Shown here: positions 1 to 12,916 of the stretch, piece after piece
Numbering within the stretch: the first letter of the stretch is position 1
Layout: the number at the start of each line of letters is the position of its first letter
Origin: Edolisoma coerulescens
Taxonomy: Eukaryota; Chordata; Aves; Passeriformes; Campephagidae
DNA length: 64,000 nucleotides
NCBI GenBank assembly: GCA_013397115.1
Contig: VWZW01001281.1
Span: 62,250-126,249 of the forward strand
Direction: 5' to 3'
Notes under the pieces: generated by a model
Database searches by the model: none
Seen by the model: the letters and a program-made list of their open reading frames with translations, nothing else
What the model was told of the DNA's origin: nothing
Program-made: the position numbers and the translations under genes

Positions 1-3000
1 TTTTGTTGTTTTTTAACTTACACTAAAAATTATTTCAAAATTCCTATTGCCCCCTGTACTGCTACGGAGCTATTTTGCTCTCACGTTATGAAGTAACTTA
101 AGCTAGTAACTTGCACACTGTGTGGTTCTTCATGTATTCTTGGTAGTAATGTTAAAGAATTCATCTCACATAATAACAAAATGGAAAACAATAAATTGGC
201 ATGCATAGCAAAGGAGTTTTAGAGGTGTATGCTGTTTGGTCATTGGAGACAGGAAATACATGTTAGACAGAACTGCTTCTTTGAGGAATTGTGCTAAAAG
301 GGCCAAGTTAAGTCAACATTAACTAGCAACTTACAACTGTGTCTCCTGTACATGAGCTGAAATGACTGGTGGCTGCTTCTTAGTGAAAAAACTACAAGAG
401 GCTAGAGATAAACCTTAATTTCATACACATACACAATAAACAGGAACACGGAAATCAAGATATGAGGCTCAGAGACTTCAACCTGCATTTCCACCATGCC
501 AAAGTAGATTATACCTTCCCTGATTTAGTGCTGATAATTACTGTAATTTCAACCAATCAGACAAATTATAATAACATTGCAACAGTTGCTTTTCCAAGCT
601 CTATTTTCCTATGAAATGCAAGGAATGTCTCTGGTATTTTCTTGAGATGGAGTAGCCACACTCACCACTCACTGCTGAAATAGCAAAGGAAACACAGTCA
701 TGGTGGTTGTGACCCAATAAAATCATTTTTCTCATTAGGAAACAAAAAAAACCCTAAACATGAAACTCAAAACCTCTGAATTACATTACTTCATTCAGAT
801 CATTACCATTTCCTGTAGCACTTTCGTAAGGCATGGCTGATTTTGTCAAAGCTTTTACCAAGCAGCTGACAGTTAATATTTTCCTCAGTCTGATGGTCAC
901 TGCAGATTCCACAAATATGAAAAATATATCATCCCTAAAAACATAATAATTGCTAGGCACTATTTAACATCTCTGCAGTCACTAAGGAAGTAATGAGTAG
1001 AGCTAAAATAAATAAATTTGAATGTTTTTAAGAATTAGAAGTAATTAGCAGTACTAAATAACTGTGCCATGTTAATGAGCAGGAGCAGTATCCTCATATT
1101 TAGATATACCGAGTCAGGAAAAAGCTGCTTTTTGTGGTGATTCAAAAACATAGTTGTGAAGGGTTCTGTTAAGGATTTCTAAACAGCAAAATGCAGACCA
1201 AGGCATCTAATCCCCTATCTCAAACTACATTTTAACCTTTTTTTTATATTGCACTCTGTACATCCATTTACAACCATTTAAGTAGTGCTGCAATTACCAG
1301 GGCTGTTCTCTACTGAGTTGTAAGGCTAATATATATTTTTTGGATCTAGTACAACACCCCTTTTGTGATAGTGTGACAGAATGATCTATGAAGAGCTGGA
1401 TCCATGCAGACTTGTGGTATGGTAATTAGAGAGATCTAACCATGTTTCATACCTGTGTAGCTCCATTCCTAGGGCATTTATCCCTGTTTTACCAGTATAA
1501 TGAGATTTCAACCCAAGTCTTATCTTCCAAGTGCACATAAGGATCAGTTCATCCCACATTCAGCAACAGCAGGTGACAGGAGGATCGAAGCCAGATTAAC
1601 AGACGGACTTCACAGAACAAGGATTTAACTTCACTGTGTTAAATACACCTGTGGCATAAGTCACACCAATAGCAGTTAATTCCCACTGCAGTCTGTGACA
1701 GTGCTAAAATGCTCCTCATATTGCTCTAGCTATAGAGTTTTTCATATTTCTCATTGGGACACTAATTTTCCCAGTTGTATGACAGGACTATGAGAATGCA
1801 GGCTATGGTTTGATGCTCAGTCCTGTACATCAAAGTCAATTCTTCTGGATGCATGTTATTCAGCTTTTAAGAAGGAGTAATAAAAATTGACTCTATGACA
1901 AGCTAAAACATTTGTTTGTTTATAGCTGTTAGAAATTGCTGCACTACTTAAGTAAAAAGGGGGTGACAGCACAAGACACTCCCAACAGCTTTATTGTTTT
2001 AGCTGAGAAATGGTATCCACATGCTCTGCCTCCAAGGGATCATGTTAGAGGGAGCAGATTCATCAGGTCCTGCCCTGCCTAGATCATCTTGACTTCATAA
2101 ACACTACCCCAAATCTGTGCAGGGGAAGCAATATATATTAATTTCCAGAAGAGGGGGGGACTTAAAGGATTCTGCATTTAAAATTGTTTCAAGTTGCAGC
2201 TACCACAGTTCCTACATCACTGCTGGCAGAAAGGCAAGAAAAACATACAGAAGATTCTGGATGTGGCTTTAAGCTACATCAAGAGGATCATGGGGTGTCT
2301 GTTTTGTCTTTGCAAGCCGGAGTTGCTCTACTGTGGATCAGGAGTGATGGATTAGAATGGCTCCAAGAACTGTCAGTTAATATCTACACTGCAGCAAGAT
2401 CAGAGAGCAGCAACCTCTCTGGAATGCTGTGACAATTTCTGGCTGCTGCCATGAGCTGCAGGTCATGCTGCCATGAGAGGTTTTAAAGTAGAAACCTGAA
2501 GTTTAAATAAAAAAAGGCACCCAGACTGCATAATCTGCAGAATAGGAAAAAAAGCATTCGGAAGACAAAGCACTGACATTCTCTTGGAGATTTTGCACAC
2601 TGCTCTAGTTTTTTGGGCACTCTGATACCACTGTATTTTCTTGTTACATTGGAACAGCTGCATTCAGGTGAATTGAGAACAAGGCCAGTGTCTCAGTTAT
2701 CAGTGAGGGTGACTAAGCAGGTCACTCGGTCACACCTTGGGACCTGTACGTGAGTTCAATGGTTAAAAAAAATCTAGGCAATCCACAGGCTTGTTGCTCC
2801 TCTAACTTCACTCTGCATTGAAGACACCTATTATCCCATGAAAATAAGGTACTCAATAGGTACCAAATCAGTCATACTGTGAAGCATAATGAAGTTGCTG
2901 AAATTCTAGAAGAACACTGTTTGTACCATAGGAAATGTTCTGCGAAGAATATTAGAAGTTCAGTTATTACAATCTCAGCAACAAGAAATGTACTTCTTAA

Positions 3001-6000
3001 GCATTAAAGTCAGGTATGAAAGTCATGACTTTGGGAACTAGATGACCATTTAAAGCAGTGATTAGCTTTCTAGTCCACTTAGCTGAATGCTGACATCCTT
3101 TCTTAAACTTTGCACCAATGAGAGGAAAGAAACCACAATCTCTAGTTGTGCTAGTCACTCCATACATGTTATGAAAAGGACTATGAGACTTGAGCCTGTG
3201 GGTGACACTTGTAGGGGGCTTGAAATGCCTGCGGGCATGGAAGGAACAAAGCTGGAGACTGTTATCTACACCCAGAAACCCAGAGGGAGTGCAGACCAGT
3301 GTGGGGACTCCGCCTGAGACATGGCCATGCTGCACAAACACTGGAGCACAACCTGCTCCTGGAACTGGCAAACTGAGGAGTGCGTGCCATTGAAAGGTAG
3401 GAGTTTTACACAGTGCAATTCTGGGAAGACAAGTTGAGATAAGCATTCATGCCTTCTCCCACCATGAGGAGAGAGTTACTTGTGCCCTCGGGAGTTGTAA
3501 ATGTAAGAAGAACAAATGTGCTCAAGCACAAGAGCAGCAGGATGGGACTGGTGGTGCTGTTCAGCACAGGCAGACACGGGCTTATCAAGAGCTGTAGCTG
3601 GCTGCAATAAAAAACTGAACTAAGCATACCTCCAAGTCAGAAGGTGTAAAGTGCACAGTCCTGCTGTGCTAAATACCTCACCATGTGCCACTAGGCTTAC
3701 TTCAAAACATGACAGATATTTGAATAAAAGATCTGTTAACTTGCTCACATTAGACCTCCCTGTAGGTCTTAGCTCAATTCCACTGCACACAGATTTATAC
3801 AAACTGCCTTTACACCATCACCTTGGAAAAACAGGAGATAATGAATTTCTGTAAGGGAGGAATACTTTCTAAAGGTAAGTCAGTCAGCAGTGATGACTCT
3901 GGAGAGGCATCCTCTCCTGCACCACTTGCCATGGCTGGAACAGGGTGCTGCCCCAAGTTCAGGGGTGGATACATGTCTTCAGTGCCAGGCTGATGGCTGG
4001 CGTCTTTTGAGACTTGCACTGCTCAGAGGCTCTGGGACAGAATTTAGAAAACATTTACTGGAATCTGTGACTGACCCAAAGTGCTGAAAATCCCAGAGTA
4101 CATTATCAGAATTCCTGCCAAGGATCATCTTTTCTACTGAACTGCAGCAACACCCACAATGATAACAGGTCAAACTGTAGCCTTCCTGCCTTTCCACCAA
4201 GCAAGAAAGAGGATGCAGTGTTATGTAGCCAGGCTCTTCCCGTGAGACAAAAGTAACAGAAAAAGTGTTGCTCAAATAATGGTCAGGGGCAGGGTTCAGC
4301 AGTGCACCTTGTTCACCTATGGGTATTAAAAGTGGTTACAAAACCAGGTGTTGAGAATCAGTCAAGAAACACTAAACACTAAGATACTGCCTCTGATTTC
4401 AAGTCCTGAGCTACAACATGGTGGTTGTACAGATCATGGTGTACTGGTCACAACAGCAACGGTCACTATTTTCTTCTCCCTCTCTCTACACCTTTTTTTT
4501 TGAGAGAGGTTTTTCCATATGTTTTATATTCCTTTAAATATTACCTAGCAGTTGTCTCATGGCTACTCCAAAAAGATACCACAGCAACACAACAGGCATT
4601 TTCAGATACACAAAACCTGAAGTTAAACACTGGTGTTGGCATATCTACTTAAACCAAAGATGTCTTAGGGATGAACAAAGAGAACTGGTAAATGTTAGAC
4701 AAGCTCAAACAAATGAGGAATTTGATATTAAATACAACAGAAGATTGCATTTTTCAACAGTTATGTAGTGGTTTACAAAATCTTAGAGATTAGCATTATA
4801 CTTATGTGGTAAAATTGAACCAAAAGAATTAAGTTTCCTAGGCAGATGAGAAGCTGGTGCCAAAGAAGAGAAAGAATATGGATTTCCAGGTCAGGTTGTT
4901 CAGCTTTTTGTTCCCAGCCCAACTAAGATTTCCTACCTGCTTTCTCCTTCCCAATAACTTTCTGTGTTACTTGATTTCAATCAGCTTGAAGGAACAAGTA
5001 ATCTTAAGGATATTCAGCTACCCTCTCAAATATTTTACAACTACTCCACCTGTGAAAAACACATTAAAAAATAATTCAGGAAGATGGAGGCCTCATTGTA
5101 TAGCTAGTCACCATCATCTTCCTCAGGATGCTTTTAAGATGAGTCCAACCTCTTTTTTCCCTTTTCTTGCTAAAAGTGTTTTAGCTATAATCAGCTAAGG
5201 TTTGGGGTTTTACTCTTTTTCTTCAAAGAAGAATAATTGATACTACTAGGGGAAGAACACTGATCATTCCCCTGCAATGGTGATTTACTGTCTAAGGTTA
5301 TGAAATGTAAAAGGAAAAATGGTCTGATCTTTCCCTTACAGAGTTCTGCTCTTTGAAGTGCTACCTTATTGATAAGGCTGGTAGCATTGTAGATTGCCTA
5401 AAATGTCCCTTCAGATAATCCTGCTTTTACTCGCCTATAACTTGTTTAAACTTTTTTTTTTTNAGGTGTCTGCATCAAGCTGAAACTTTTGGAGCCACTT
5501 TAGCCAATGTCTCTATAATTTCTGCAAATGAGATAAGGATGTGTGTGGGGAAGTGTAATTTGCACTGCATATTCTGATGACAACTCCTTTGATGAAGCTT
5601 TCCATGCTTTAAAGTAGGGAATAAAAGTCTGAGAGAAGAGGGAGGGCATCATATGAGAATGATACAATGATTCATTCCTCCATGTGAACATTTGAGCTGT
5701 TGGGCCAAGTTACAAATCTTCCAAAAAATTGCAGCCTGCATATCTGTTAGTGATTAACAGCTAAAATTCTACATTCAGTGAACAAATTCATGCTTCTCAT
5801 GGGTTTTAGTGATATCCAGATTGCCTATATAATGCCCTCAAAGAACTGCTAAGAACTCATCTGTCTTCTGAAAACTTTTGTATGTGAGCCAGTAGGGCAT
5901 ATGCAAACCCCAAACCATGTATACATCACAGGGCTTCAGGAAAAATAGTGGCCATTGTGAGCAGAAGTGAGACTTGGCAATGGCAGGACCAGGGCAGGAG

Positions 6001-8286
6001 GTGGGGAGGGAGTGAACATCAGAGCTGTACAGCCCTTGTGGATATGGGAAACAGGACACCAAAGAAAGGAGGAAAGGGAGATCACACTGGAGAGCCACTC
6101 TTCTCATAAGAGACCTATAAATTCTTCGATCTAAAGATGTTGGGTTTTACGGGCATAACGTCATTTTATGTGAAATTGCAAAGCACACAACAAGAGGGAA
6201 GACGTCTCAGGGGAAGAATGCAGAGTTGGGCAGCCTACACAAGACAGAGTGTGGGCCGAGAGCAAGGTCTGAATCAGACAAGAAGCAAACATAACAGGAT
6301 AGAGGGTGAAACAAAGGAAAACTGGAGGAGTGTTCAGGTGTCATGGATCTCTGCATCTTGGAGACATGCTATCTGTAATTTAGCTGCTTCCCAAATCTTG
6401 TATTGTAGCCTAATCTGGCTGACCACTGTTCCACTCGACAGCAGAGAAAGCCTTGTGTTCTTCTGAACTCAGAGCCTAAGTCCAGGCATTGCAACATCCC
6501 CACCATGTTTTGTGACCCTACCAGAAGATACTCTGTGCATCTCAGAGAGGACTTTTCCTACAACAGAGTCAAGGCTTCATCAGTTGAGAATATAGACAAG
6601 TCATATTCTCCAACCTATGACTGGTTTTATTTGGAAATCGTGAGAGCAAGGCTGTGTTTAGGTTCTGGGAGCCTGGACTTGGGTTACTCAGGATCAGTTG
6701 GGATCTATGGCCTCTAACTGTTTTACCATTTTTTCAACTCCTGTTCCTGAAAAAAACTTTCTCATCTCTTCCTCTTGCTTCAATAGGAGGAGTAAGTGAC
6801 TTGGGTCTTTGTTGCCAGTCCAGTACGCCTCCCTGTGATCTGCTTCCAGGTAGCAGTGAAGTCCTGCTGGCTGCTCTTGCCTCTCCGCCTGTTCCATATC
6901 ACCAGCAGTGGTCTGTTATGAGCGGGCTGCAATAAATATAAAATGACACGCCAACATGTTCTTCTAGTCGTTATATCAGGAACTGTGAGGAAAAACCTGT
7001 GGAAGGGAAGCTGCAATAGAAAGGCAGGCCCGTTTAAGAAAGAAGTGTGAAAAAGGCTAGAGGTGATGGTCCACAAAGTTTGTGAGATGAAAGCATAATT
7101 TGTGTGCTTTCCTGGAACTTATTTCTGGGGGATCTACAGTTCTTGAGAGCTCCAAGCTCTGTGTCACCTGTTACCAAATATCCCAGTCATTATGCCCTTT
7201 TGTCTTGTGCACAAAAAAGCTGACATGCAACATTTAATATAGTAGCTCAGAGGTGGGGAAACTGATCATAAATTTGGATAATTAATATTTGTTATTAATA
7301 TGGCACCAGAATGCAGAACACCTGCCTCCATATTTAATTTGCTGGCTGGGGCGGATGGATTGATTTTTTTTTTTTTTTTAGAACAATGCTAAAATAATAC
7401 TAAATTTGTGACATGACCTACAGCAGGCTTAAGAATTAAAGTGTTAGACCTGCTGTTCAATAGTCTCCCCTCCTGCCCAGCCATGTGTATTAAAAAAACT
7501 ATCAGGCTTTGTAACTACGTAACTCTAAATGCTCTTTTGCCTCCCAACAAACCTATACTCCATGCACTCTCTAGACTGGATGGTTCTCACTGTGAGTATG
7601 AGAATGAAGCACCACTGCCCATCAGCATGGAGTCTGGTCCCTGACCTGTAACGTCAGCAGGGTCTGATTTCCTGATGTAAATACCTCGGAGTACACGCAC
7701 GCCTTGCTGATGGACTGCGGATCAACGCGCGCCAACGTGTGACAGAGCTCAGCTTTTCTGTGGTCTGTTATCGCTGGTGTAGGTGAGCTTATGAAGATAA
7801 ACTGGTCTGCAGTACAACTGCTGCTGCCAACAGGTGAGTTGTACATAAAAAGGCAACAGCTAACTGGACAGGTGGGACAGGTAAGGCAGTATGAACTCAT
7901 AGTGTCCCACATTACAGAGTCCCAACACCAGCAGAAGACAGTAAGACACCCTGGGACCTCCGCCTGGTTCGGGCCAGAACCAAATTTCTTCCCTCTTTCC
8001 CTGCTTAGTGCTTTTTCAGTCAATTTTATCATAGGTTTATTTCCTTAACCCAAGCAGTATGCAGCTGACTTAAATAGCATACTCTGGCACTGCTCTCCCG
8101 GTGGATTCAAACACCATTCGTATTCACACCAAACCATAAACTACTTGTGCTTATCACCAGGATGAGGGGGAAATAATCATGAAAAAGACTGGTTGACTGA
8201 GCCTTGCCTGTTCAGCACTCATAGAACAAGCCCAATGTGCTATTTTGCATCATAAAACTTATGGAGAATTGAATGCATCCACACAA
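1..8286. other. Non-coding DNA, no gene recognised
   Basis: I see no exon, RNA gene or recognisable interspersed repeat here. Open frames are all short, mostly under 140 codons, overlap on both strands and resemble no known family. Visible landmarks are a single undetermined base (n) at 5,463 at the end of a T-run, a 16-base T-run at 7,364-7,379, and an AT-rich block around 7,255-7,345 with several TAAT-type motifs. The stretch is consistent with avian intergenic or intronic sequence. A highly diverged transposon copy could be present and not be visible by eye. Confidence 0.6.
5463..5463. other. Single ambiguous base in a T homopolymer
   Basis: The only non-ACGT character I noticed is one n at the end of a run of about eleven T. 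It most likely marks an unresolved homopolymer length or base call in the assembly and has no biological meaning of its own. Confidence 0.9.
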
Positions 8287-8309
8287 TAATGAGCCATTAT
8301 GGCTCATTA
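8287..8309. promoter_or_regulatory. 23-base dyad (10-base arms) upstream of a TATA box
   Basis: The arm TAATGAGCCA at 8,287-8,296 is followed by a 3-base centre and its exact complement TGGCTCATTA at 8,300-8,309. Each arm ends in a TAATGA/TCATTA homeodomain-like core, so the site could bind a protein dimer or form a small hairpin. It lies about 150 bases before the TATA-like box of the candidate promoter at 8,456. The dyad is seen directly; any regulatory role is inferred. Confidence 0.3.
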
Positions 8310-8455
8310 GAGGCTCAGCTTGCAAAGTCCAAAGTGTACAAACAGAGGCATATAGGAGAAATCTGGACTAAGCACTGTACCCTGCCCTCTGTCTGCACCG
8401 TGTGCATGTTTTACACATATCTGGTAAATGATTTATAAACCTAAAGATAACAAAG

Positions 8456-8463
8456 TATAAAAC
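8456..8463 (+). promoter_or_regulatory. Candidate TATA box before a signal-peptide-like exon
   Basis: TATAAAAC stands 58 bases before an ATG at 8,514. With the usual spacing of about 30 bases, transcription would begin near 8,485 and leave a leader of about 30 bases, normal for small secreted-protein genes. TATA-like strings are common in AT-rich DNA, so the support comes from the combination with the ATG, the hydrophobic codons and the splice donor just downstream. Confidence 0.25.
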
Positions 8464-8513
8464 TGTATCTCTGTCTTCACTTTACAAAGGAAACCCTTTC
8501 TGAATAATTTGCC

Positions 8514-8562
8514 ATGTCTCTGAAAATGTCTCAAATTTTGGTGTCTGCTCTGCTGTTTACAG
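8514..8562 (+). other. Candidate first coding exon: signal peptide, phase-1 donor
   Basis: From ATG at 8,514 (context GCCATGT) the frame reads MSLKMSQILVSALLFT plus one base of the next codon, then meets the strong donor GTAAGT at 8,563. The product would be a short N-terminus with a lysine followed by a hydrophobic core (ILVSALLF), as in a cleavable signal peptide. A phase-1 intron just after the signal peptide is common in genes for small secreted proteins such as chemokines, Kazal inhibitors and complement factors. A TATA-like box sits 58 bases upstream. I could not find a matching second exon downstream (for example a Kazal or chemokine cysteine pattern), and I do not recognise the peptide. 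Such a short frame can arise by chance. Confidence 0.25.
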
Positions 8563-8567
8563 GTAAG

Positions 8568-10901
8568 TGCCTGGCATCCTATCTCATGTCATTCCCTTCA
8601 GGCTTGTTAAACAGTCAGATGGCAAAAATCCCTGTGTTACCGCCAGAACAGCACTGATGGAAGAGAATTAACCAGAAATCACTGCAGCAGGGACATACAG
8701 GAGAGTGGGTGAGCACCAGATTGCATGGTAAATTTTGTGAAATACAGTTTGATTCTGCTCCTCGTGACTACTTTTGAGTCTTCTACTGCTCATGTGTAAG
8801 GAGGAAGGATGCATTTCTGAAAGGCATTCTTACAGGATGATTTCCTGAACTGTTAAAATTTTAAAAAAAGCTTGATGCTGTTTCTATGGAATCTTCCCTA
8901 AATATTATTCTCATCTCAACATTTATTGTTTGTAGGAAACAATTTCACATGCATTTATAAGGACCCAAAATAATCTATTTCACAAGTGATTTCTGGAATG
9001 CCTGACTTGAATTTCTTACGGAGATTGTTTTAAAGCGGAATGCTGATCCTTCACAGCACCATGTAACCAGGGCACCTACAATCAAGACTCAACTTGTAAA
9101 ACTTGGACCAGAGGGAAAATGGATGGGGCAGGGCTACGACATGCTCTTCCCAAAGCAGCACACACTGGTACAGTCAATGATCAGTGATGCACATGCTGCA
9201 AGATTGATTTGTTTCTCACAAAATTAAAACAAACCAGGCAGGCAGTGACAGCTGACTTCCCAAGTGATTGCCTGCATCTTGACAAGATGCTCCATCCACA
9301 TGCATGCATTAAAAGCATTTCTTAGATTTGAGTTTTCCAACATACAGGCAGTAAATACATGATGTGAATAGCTAAGGCAAAATGAGGGAGACATAATTAG
9401 CCAATGATTCATCATGGATTAATGAAAAAGGTTTTTTGAATTGGGACCACAGTCAGGTATAATCTCTCTAATGGGTTGAATTCACTTCCATGCCATATGA
9501 ACCTGAGTTTTGGTTGCAGTGAGGCTCTGTAGGGAGATAAGGAGGTGGAAAGGGACTTTGTCTCTTCTGCAAGTTTGAGCTCACCTATAAAACTTTTCCC
9601 CTTATTTGTCCTTCCTGATCTGCTATGCACCTGAACTGGGACAGTTCCTGGGTACTTGCCTATCTGCTTGAACTTCACCTCCTTTCCACTGAAGGCCATT
9701 ATAACACAAACAATGTCACCTGAAGCCATGCTGGGAGCACAGCAACTTGCAGCCCCTCCTTTTGGAAGATTATACTTTCATCTCCTTTATGTCTCTTGTC
9801 TTGTTTACCCTCTTTCCCAGGTTTCTATTCTTCAAAAGATGTGAAGAACTACTTATTACTAGTTTTTAATGAGCTCTTAAAAGTTTCATTGATCAAAATT
9901 GGTTCAGTTTTTCATTAATTGTGAATCCTTTCAGCAACAATGAAGGTGGTGGTGAAGTAAAACAGAGACCGTAAGATTCTCAAGAGAACCTTATTCTTCT
10001 TCATGCCTTCAACTCAGCTGCTATAAACCACTCCTTTTAGTAAACCACAGTCACACCTCTGGGACCAGGCTCTCTGGACGTTTTTCTTTAGCCTCTGGAG
10101 AGTGCAGCAGCAAGGGATGGAGTGTGATGTCTCAGCACTGAGAGAATTGTTGAAGTCTCTCAGGTGTCTGACGCGGGTGTTTTGCCCATTCACTCAAGGT
10201 TAAACTGGTAGTCACATATGGATGTAGAAAGGACATTTCAACAGGACCCACTGAGTGGACCAATGCTTTTTCTAATACTTTGCCACAGTGGAAGTAGTTC
10301 CTTCCCTAGGATTACCTAGGATTTTTGCCAAATTGCCTTGCTATTTACCCATACCCGACAACTGTCCTGACCCCTAGCATCATCACACATATTGAATATG
10401 TTCAATAGCTAATTCTGCATTAAATGTCTGTACCTTCTCTGCCTTTGCTGATGAGGGAATGAAGCTGATGCTGTAGCTCTAAGGATTGTTAATGACATCT
10501 CTTGAACCAGAGAGCTCTTGTGTCCTGTGATATAAAATTAAGAATTGTCAAAGAATAAAAACTACTTTACTTCAAGCTTTGAAAATAAACAGATGAGGCC
10601 AAAATTTCAAAGACTGGGTGATATGGACAGAGATGATGCACTTAACAATCAGTGACTTTAATCAATCAATTTTAACACTCAGTGACCTTGCTGTCAACAG
10701 GTATTAGCAAATCTGACTGATTTAATTCTATTCTAAGGCTTGTTACCATCCAAAAACTGCAGGATACAAAGCCCATATACATACAAATATTATTTTTTAT
10801 AATTTGAAAAAAGCAATGGGTAGGTGTTAAACTTCAATATAATTGCACTTTTCAACTGGAAAAAAGCTGATATCTGGGCCAGAGGTGTCCTGCAGGATCC
10901 A
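8568..10901. other. Non-coding DNA, no gene recognised
   Basis: If the candidate exon at 8,514-8,562 is real, this would be its first intron. I saw no second exon with a cysteine-rich secreted domain, no RNA gene and no recognisable transposon. Open frames on both strands (for example 9,412-9,729 minus) are unremarkable. Confidence 0.55.
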
Positions 10902-10940
10902 CAAAAGTTGGCAATTGCTCTGGCTCCCTTTCTCAAGTCT
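10902..10940 (+). repeat. Left arm of a 39-base inverted repeat
   Basis: This 39-base segment begins CAAAAGTTGGCA and runs through GCTCTGGCTCCC to AAGTCT. Its reverse complement recurs at 11,420-11,458 with about 38 of 40 aligned positions identical by eye: one A/G difference and one small difference near the inner end. Similarity stops sharply on both sides. The arms could be termini of a small non-autonomous DNA transposon, two fragments of one dispersed repeat in opposite directions, or a local inverted duplication. Confidence 0.75.
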
Positions 10941-11419
10941 ATCCTTGCTTCAATTTAGCCATGCATGCAGTGTACTGACCGATAACCACGTATTGATTTC
11001 CGAGGAATGCCACATAATCTAGAGAAATACTTGAGTGAGGAGAGAAGCAGCTGCTGCCACATTTTTTCAGCATTTGCACTGTTGCACTGTGGTGTTCTGA
11101 GTCCTCAGACTGAGTCCTGTGGTCTGACTTTGTGAATTTATATTTAGAAAGTTAGATAGCTGAAACACGGTGGGGAGGTGGTCTGTTATGGCTCATTTCT
11201 AGCCTTAGGAAACACACCTGAGCTGCAGACTTGGTTTACTTTTTCAAAGTTCCCAACACGTCAGCACCTTCCACCTCAGCAAGGTTGAAGTTTAGCTCTG
11301 TCCAAGTTTAGCCTCTGTCCAAGCTCTGTCCTAAAGAGCTGATAAGGCTGGCAGCCTTTCCTCCATGGGCTGACATTTGGACCAGAGAGTCACCACAGCC
11401 AATAATGAGATGAGTTATT
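10941..11419. other. 479-base spacer between the inverted-repeat arms
   Basis: The spacer has no coding potential that I can see. It contains short internal near-repeats of a GTTTAGC/CTCTGTCC type around 11,288-11,335. No target-site duplication flanks the two arms, so I do not call the whole 557-base unit a transposon. Confidence 0.5.
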
Positions 11420-11458
11420 AGACTTAAAGAAAGGGAGCCAGAGCAACTGCCAACTTTT
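11420..11458 (-). repeat. Right arm of the 39-base inverted repeat
   Basis: On the minus strand this segment matches 10,902-10,940 almost base for base. On the plus strand it runs from AGACTT through GGGAGCCAGAGC to CCAACTTTTG. The level of identity is high for DNA that otherwise shows no duplication, which argues for a fairly recent event or active exchange between the arms. Confidence 0.75.
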
Positions 11459-12708
11459 GACACTTAAATTCCGTTGATATTAACTTAAGCAATATATTTT
11501 CAGGTTGTCAGAAACTTGGAAGTCTTCAGAAACTAGGGAGCAACAATAGTGTGCACAGAGAGTGTTCGAAGTGCTGCTAAATAATTGACAGTTTTTCTGT
11601 AAATACCACAGCAAATCAGAGATAAACCACTTTTACCTGTGGCAGATGCACACCAGGGATAAATTTTGCTCCTAAGCCTAAAAATTGCTCCTCACCACTT
11701 ATACAATACTGATGATCTGGATAAAAAAAAGGCTTTGGGGTAGGGAGTGGAAGAAGGAGAAGCATATCCTATACTAAGGCAAGCTTGAAAATTTGTTTTC
11801 TTATCATTAAACTCTGCCATTAGATGTGCAAATGGTGGCCTGCCTGCTCTCCCCAGACTACTAAGCACACAATGGCTCATGCTGCTTAACTTTTACAAAA
11901 GAAAGTGTATATCAATTGAATAGGTCCCTAAGCAGGCAAATGTGTCAAAACTTAATCCCATACTCACCTTTTTAATTGCATGATGAAGTGGATCATTGCA
12001 CATTCAGCTGGTAGAAAAAGATGTCTTCCTGGGAAGATTTTGTGGATGCACCCAGCTGTATATGTTGCTTTCTAGAAATCTATCCTTGTAGAAGATGCTT
12101 TCATTCAAGTCTAATATGAAGAGAATTTAAAGCACAGTAATTTAAGATCTATCCAGGTTGATTTTCTATTCTGAGTGCAGTTTGCTTGCTATACTGTGAT
12201 ACTTTTTTATTATTACTTTGACATTCCAGGGTATTTGATATGCCTTTTCATAATCAGACTTTTGTTGTTGGTTTGGGTTTTTTTTTTATATAATCAATGA
12301 CAGATTAACTGCACATTTGCTTTTTTTGACAAAGATGACAAGGTTGTACCACCATCTCCCCTCGAGTTTAGTCTTAGATCATAGTAATCCAAAATTAGAT
12401 GCCCAGAAGGCATGGTAGCAATAATGACTACTTACAGTTTTCCCTCTGGACAATGTCTTTAGGTGTACAGGATAGACAAAACTATCTGCTGAAGGCAATA
12501 ATTACATGAGCTTAGCATCTGCTTCCTAAAACCAGCCAATTTTTTTCTATAATTTGTTTTTCATATGAGAGCACTGAGAGAATCTTCAAGAGACAATGAA
12601 AGGAAACACGCTAACTGGTAACAGCTGATACAACCTCGGCAGTAGTTCACCCTCCACACACATTCCTCCTATTTTCCCACTGGGACATTTATATCTAATG
12701 TGTGCTTT
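11459..12708. other. Non-coding DNA, no gene recognised
   Basis: I see nothing specific. A TTTATT at 12,206-12,211 would read AATAAA on the minus strand, about 500 bases downstream of the stop codon of the minus-strand frame at 12,709. It could serve as its polyadenylation signal if that frame is a real terminal exon. Confidence 0.5.
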
Positions 12709-12916
12709 TCAAATCACATATTTATCTAAGAGAGGAAAACCGTATTGAATAAAAACATTGAGATACAATATGTCTGGTTGCTCTTCATAGTGAGTTAATT
12801 GTTTCAGTACAACTTGAAATTCTTCGTCTTTTTGCAGCTCAACTTTATGCACTGTGAGCCCTTTTATTAACATCACCCACTTGCTCTTAACTCCCTCTAG
12901 TCTCACATCAGATGCT
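12709..12916 (-). other. Candidate terminal exon on the minus strand (low confidence)
   Basis: After a TTTCAG acceptor at 12,917-12,922 the minus strand stays open for 68 sense codons to a TGA at 12,709-12,711. The inferred peptide has a protein-like mix of charged and aliphatic residues, with segments such as VHKVELQKDEEFQVVLKQL and LNVFIQYGFPLLDKYVI. Its first base completes the split codon left by the candidate exon at 13,418-13,509. Against it, the tract before the acceptor is purine-rich and I cannot name a family. The PLLD segment faintly recalls helical-repeat proteins, which is not enough for a call. A chance open frame in AT-rich DNA remains quite possible. Confidence 0.2.

Noticed and set aside
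12709..12916. Resemblance of the PLLD segment to a DNA-repair helical-repeat protein (FANCD2-like)
   Set aside because: Only about ten positions resemble my memory of that protein, and no neighbouring exons of such a large gene are visible.
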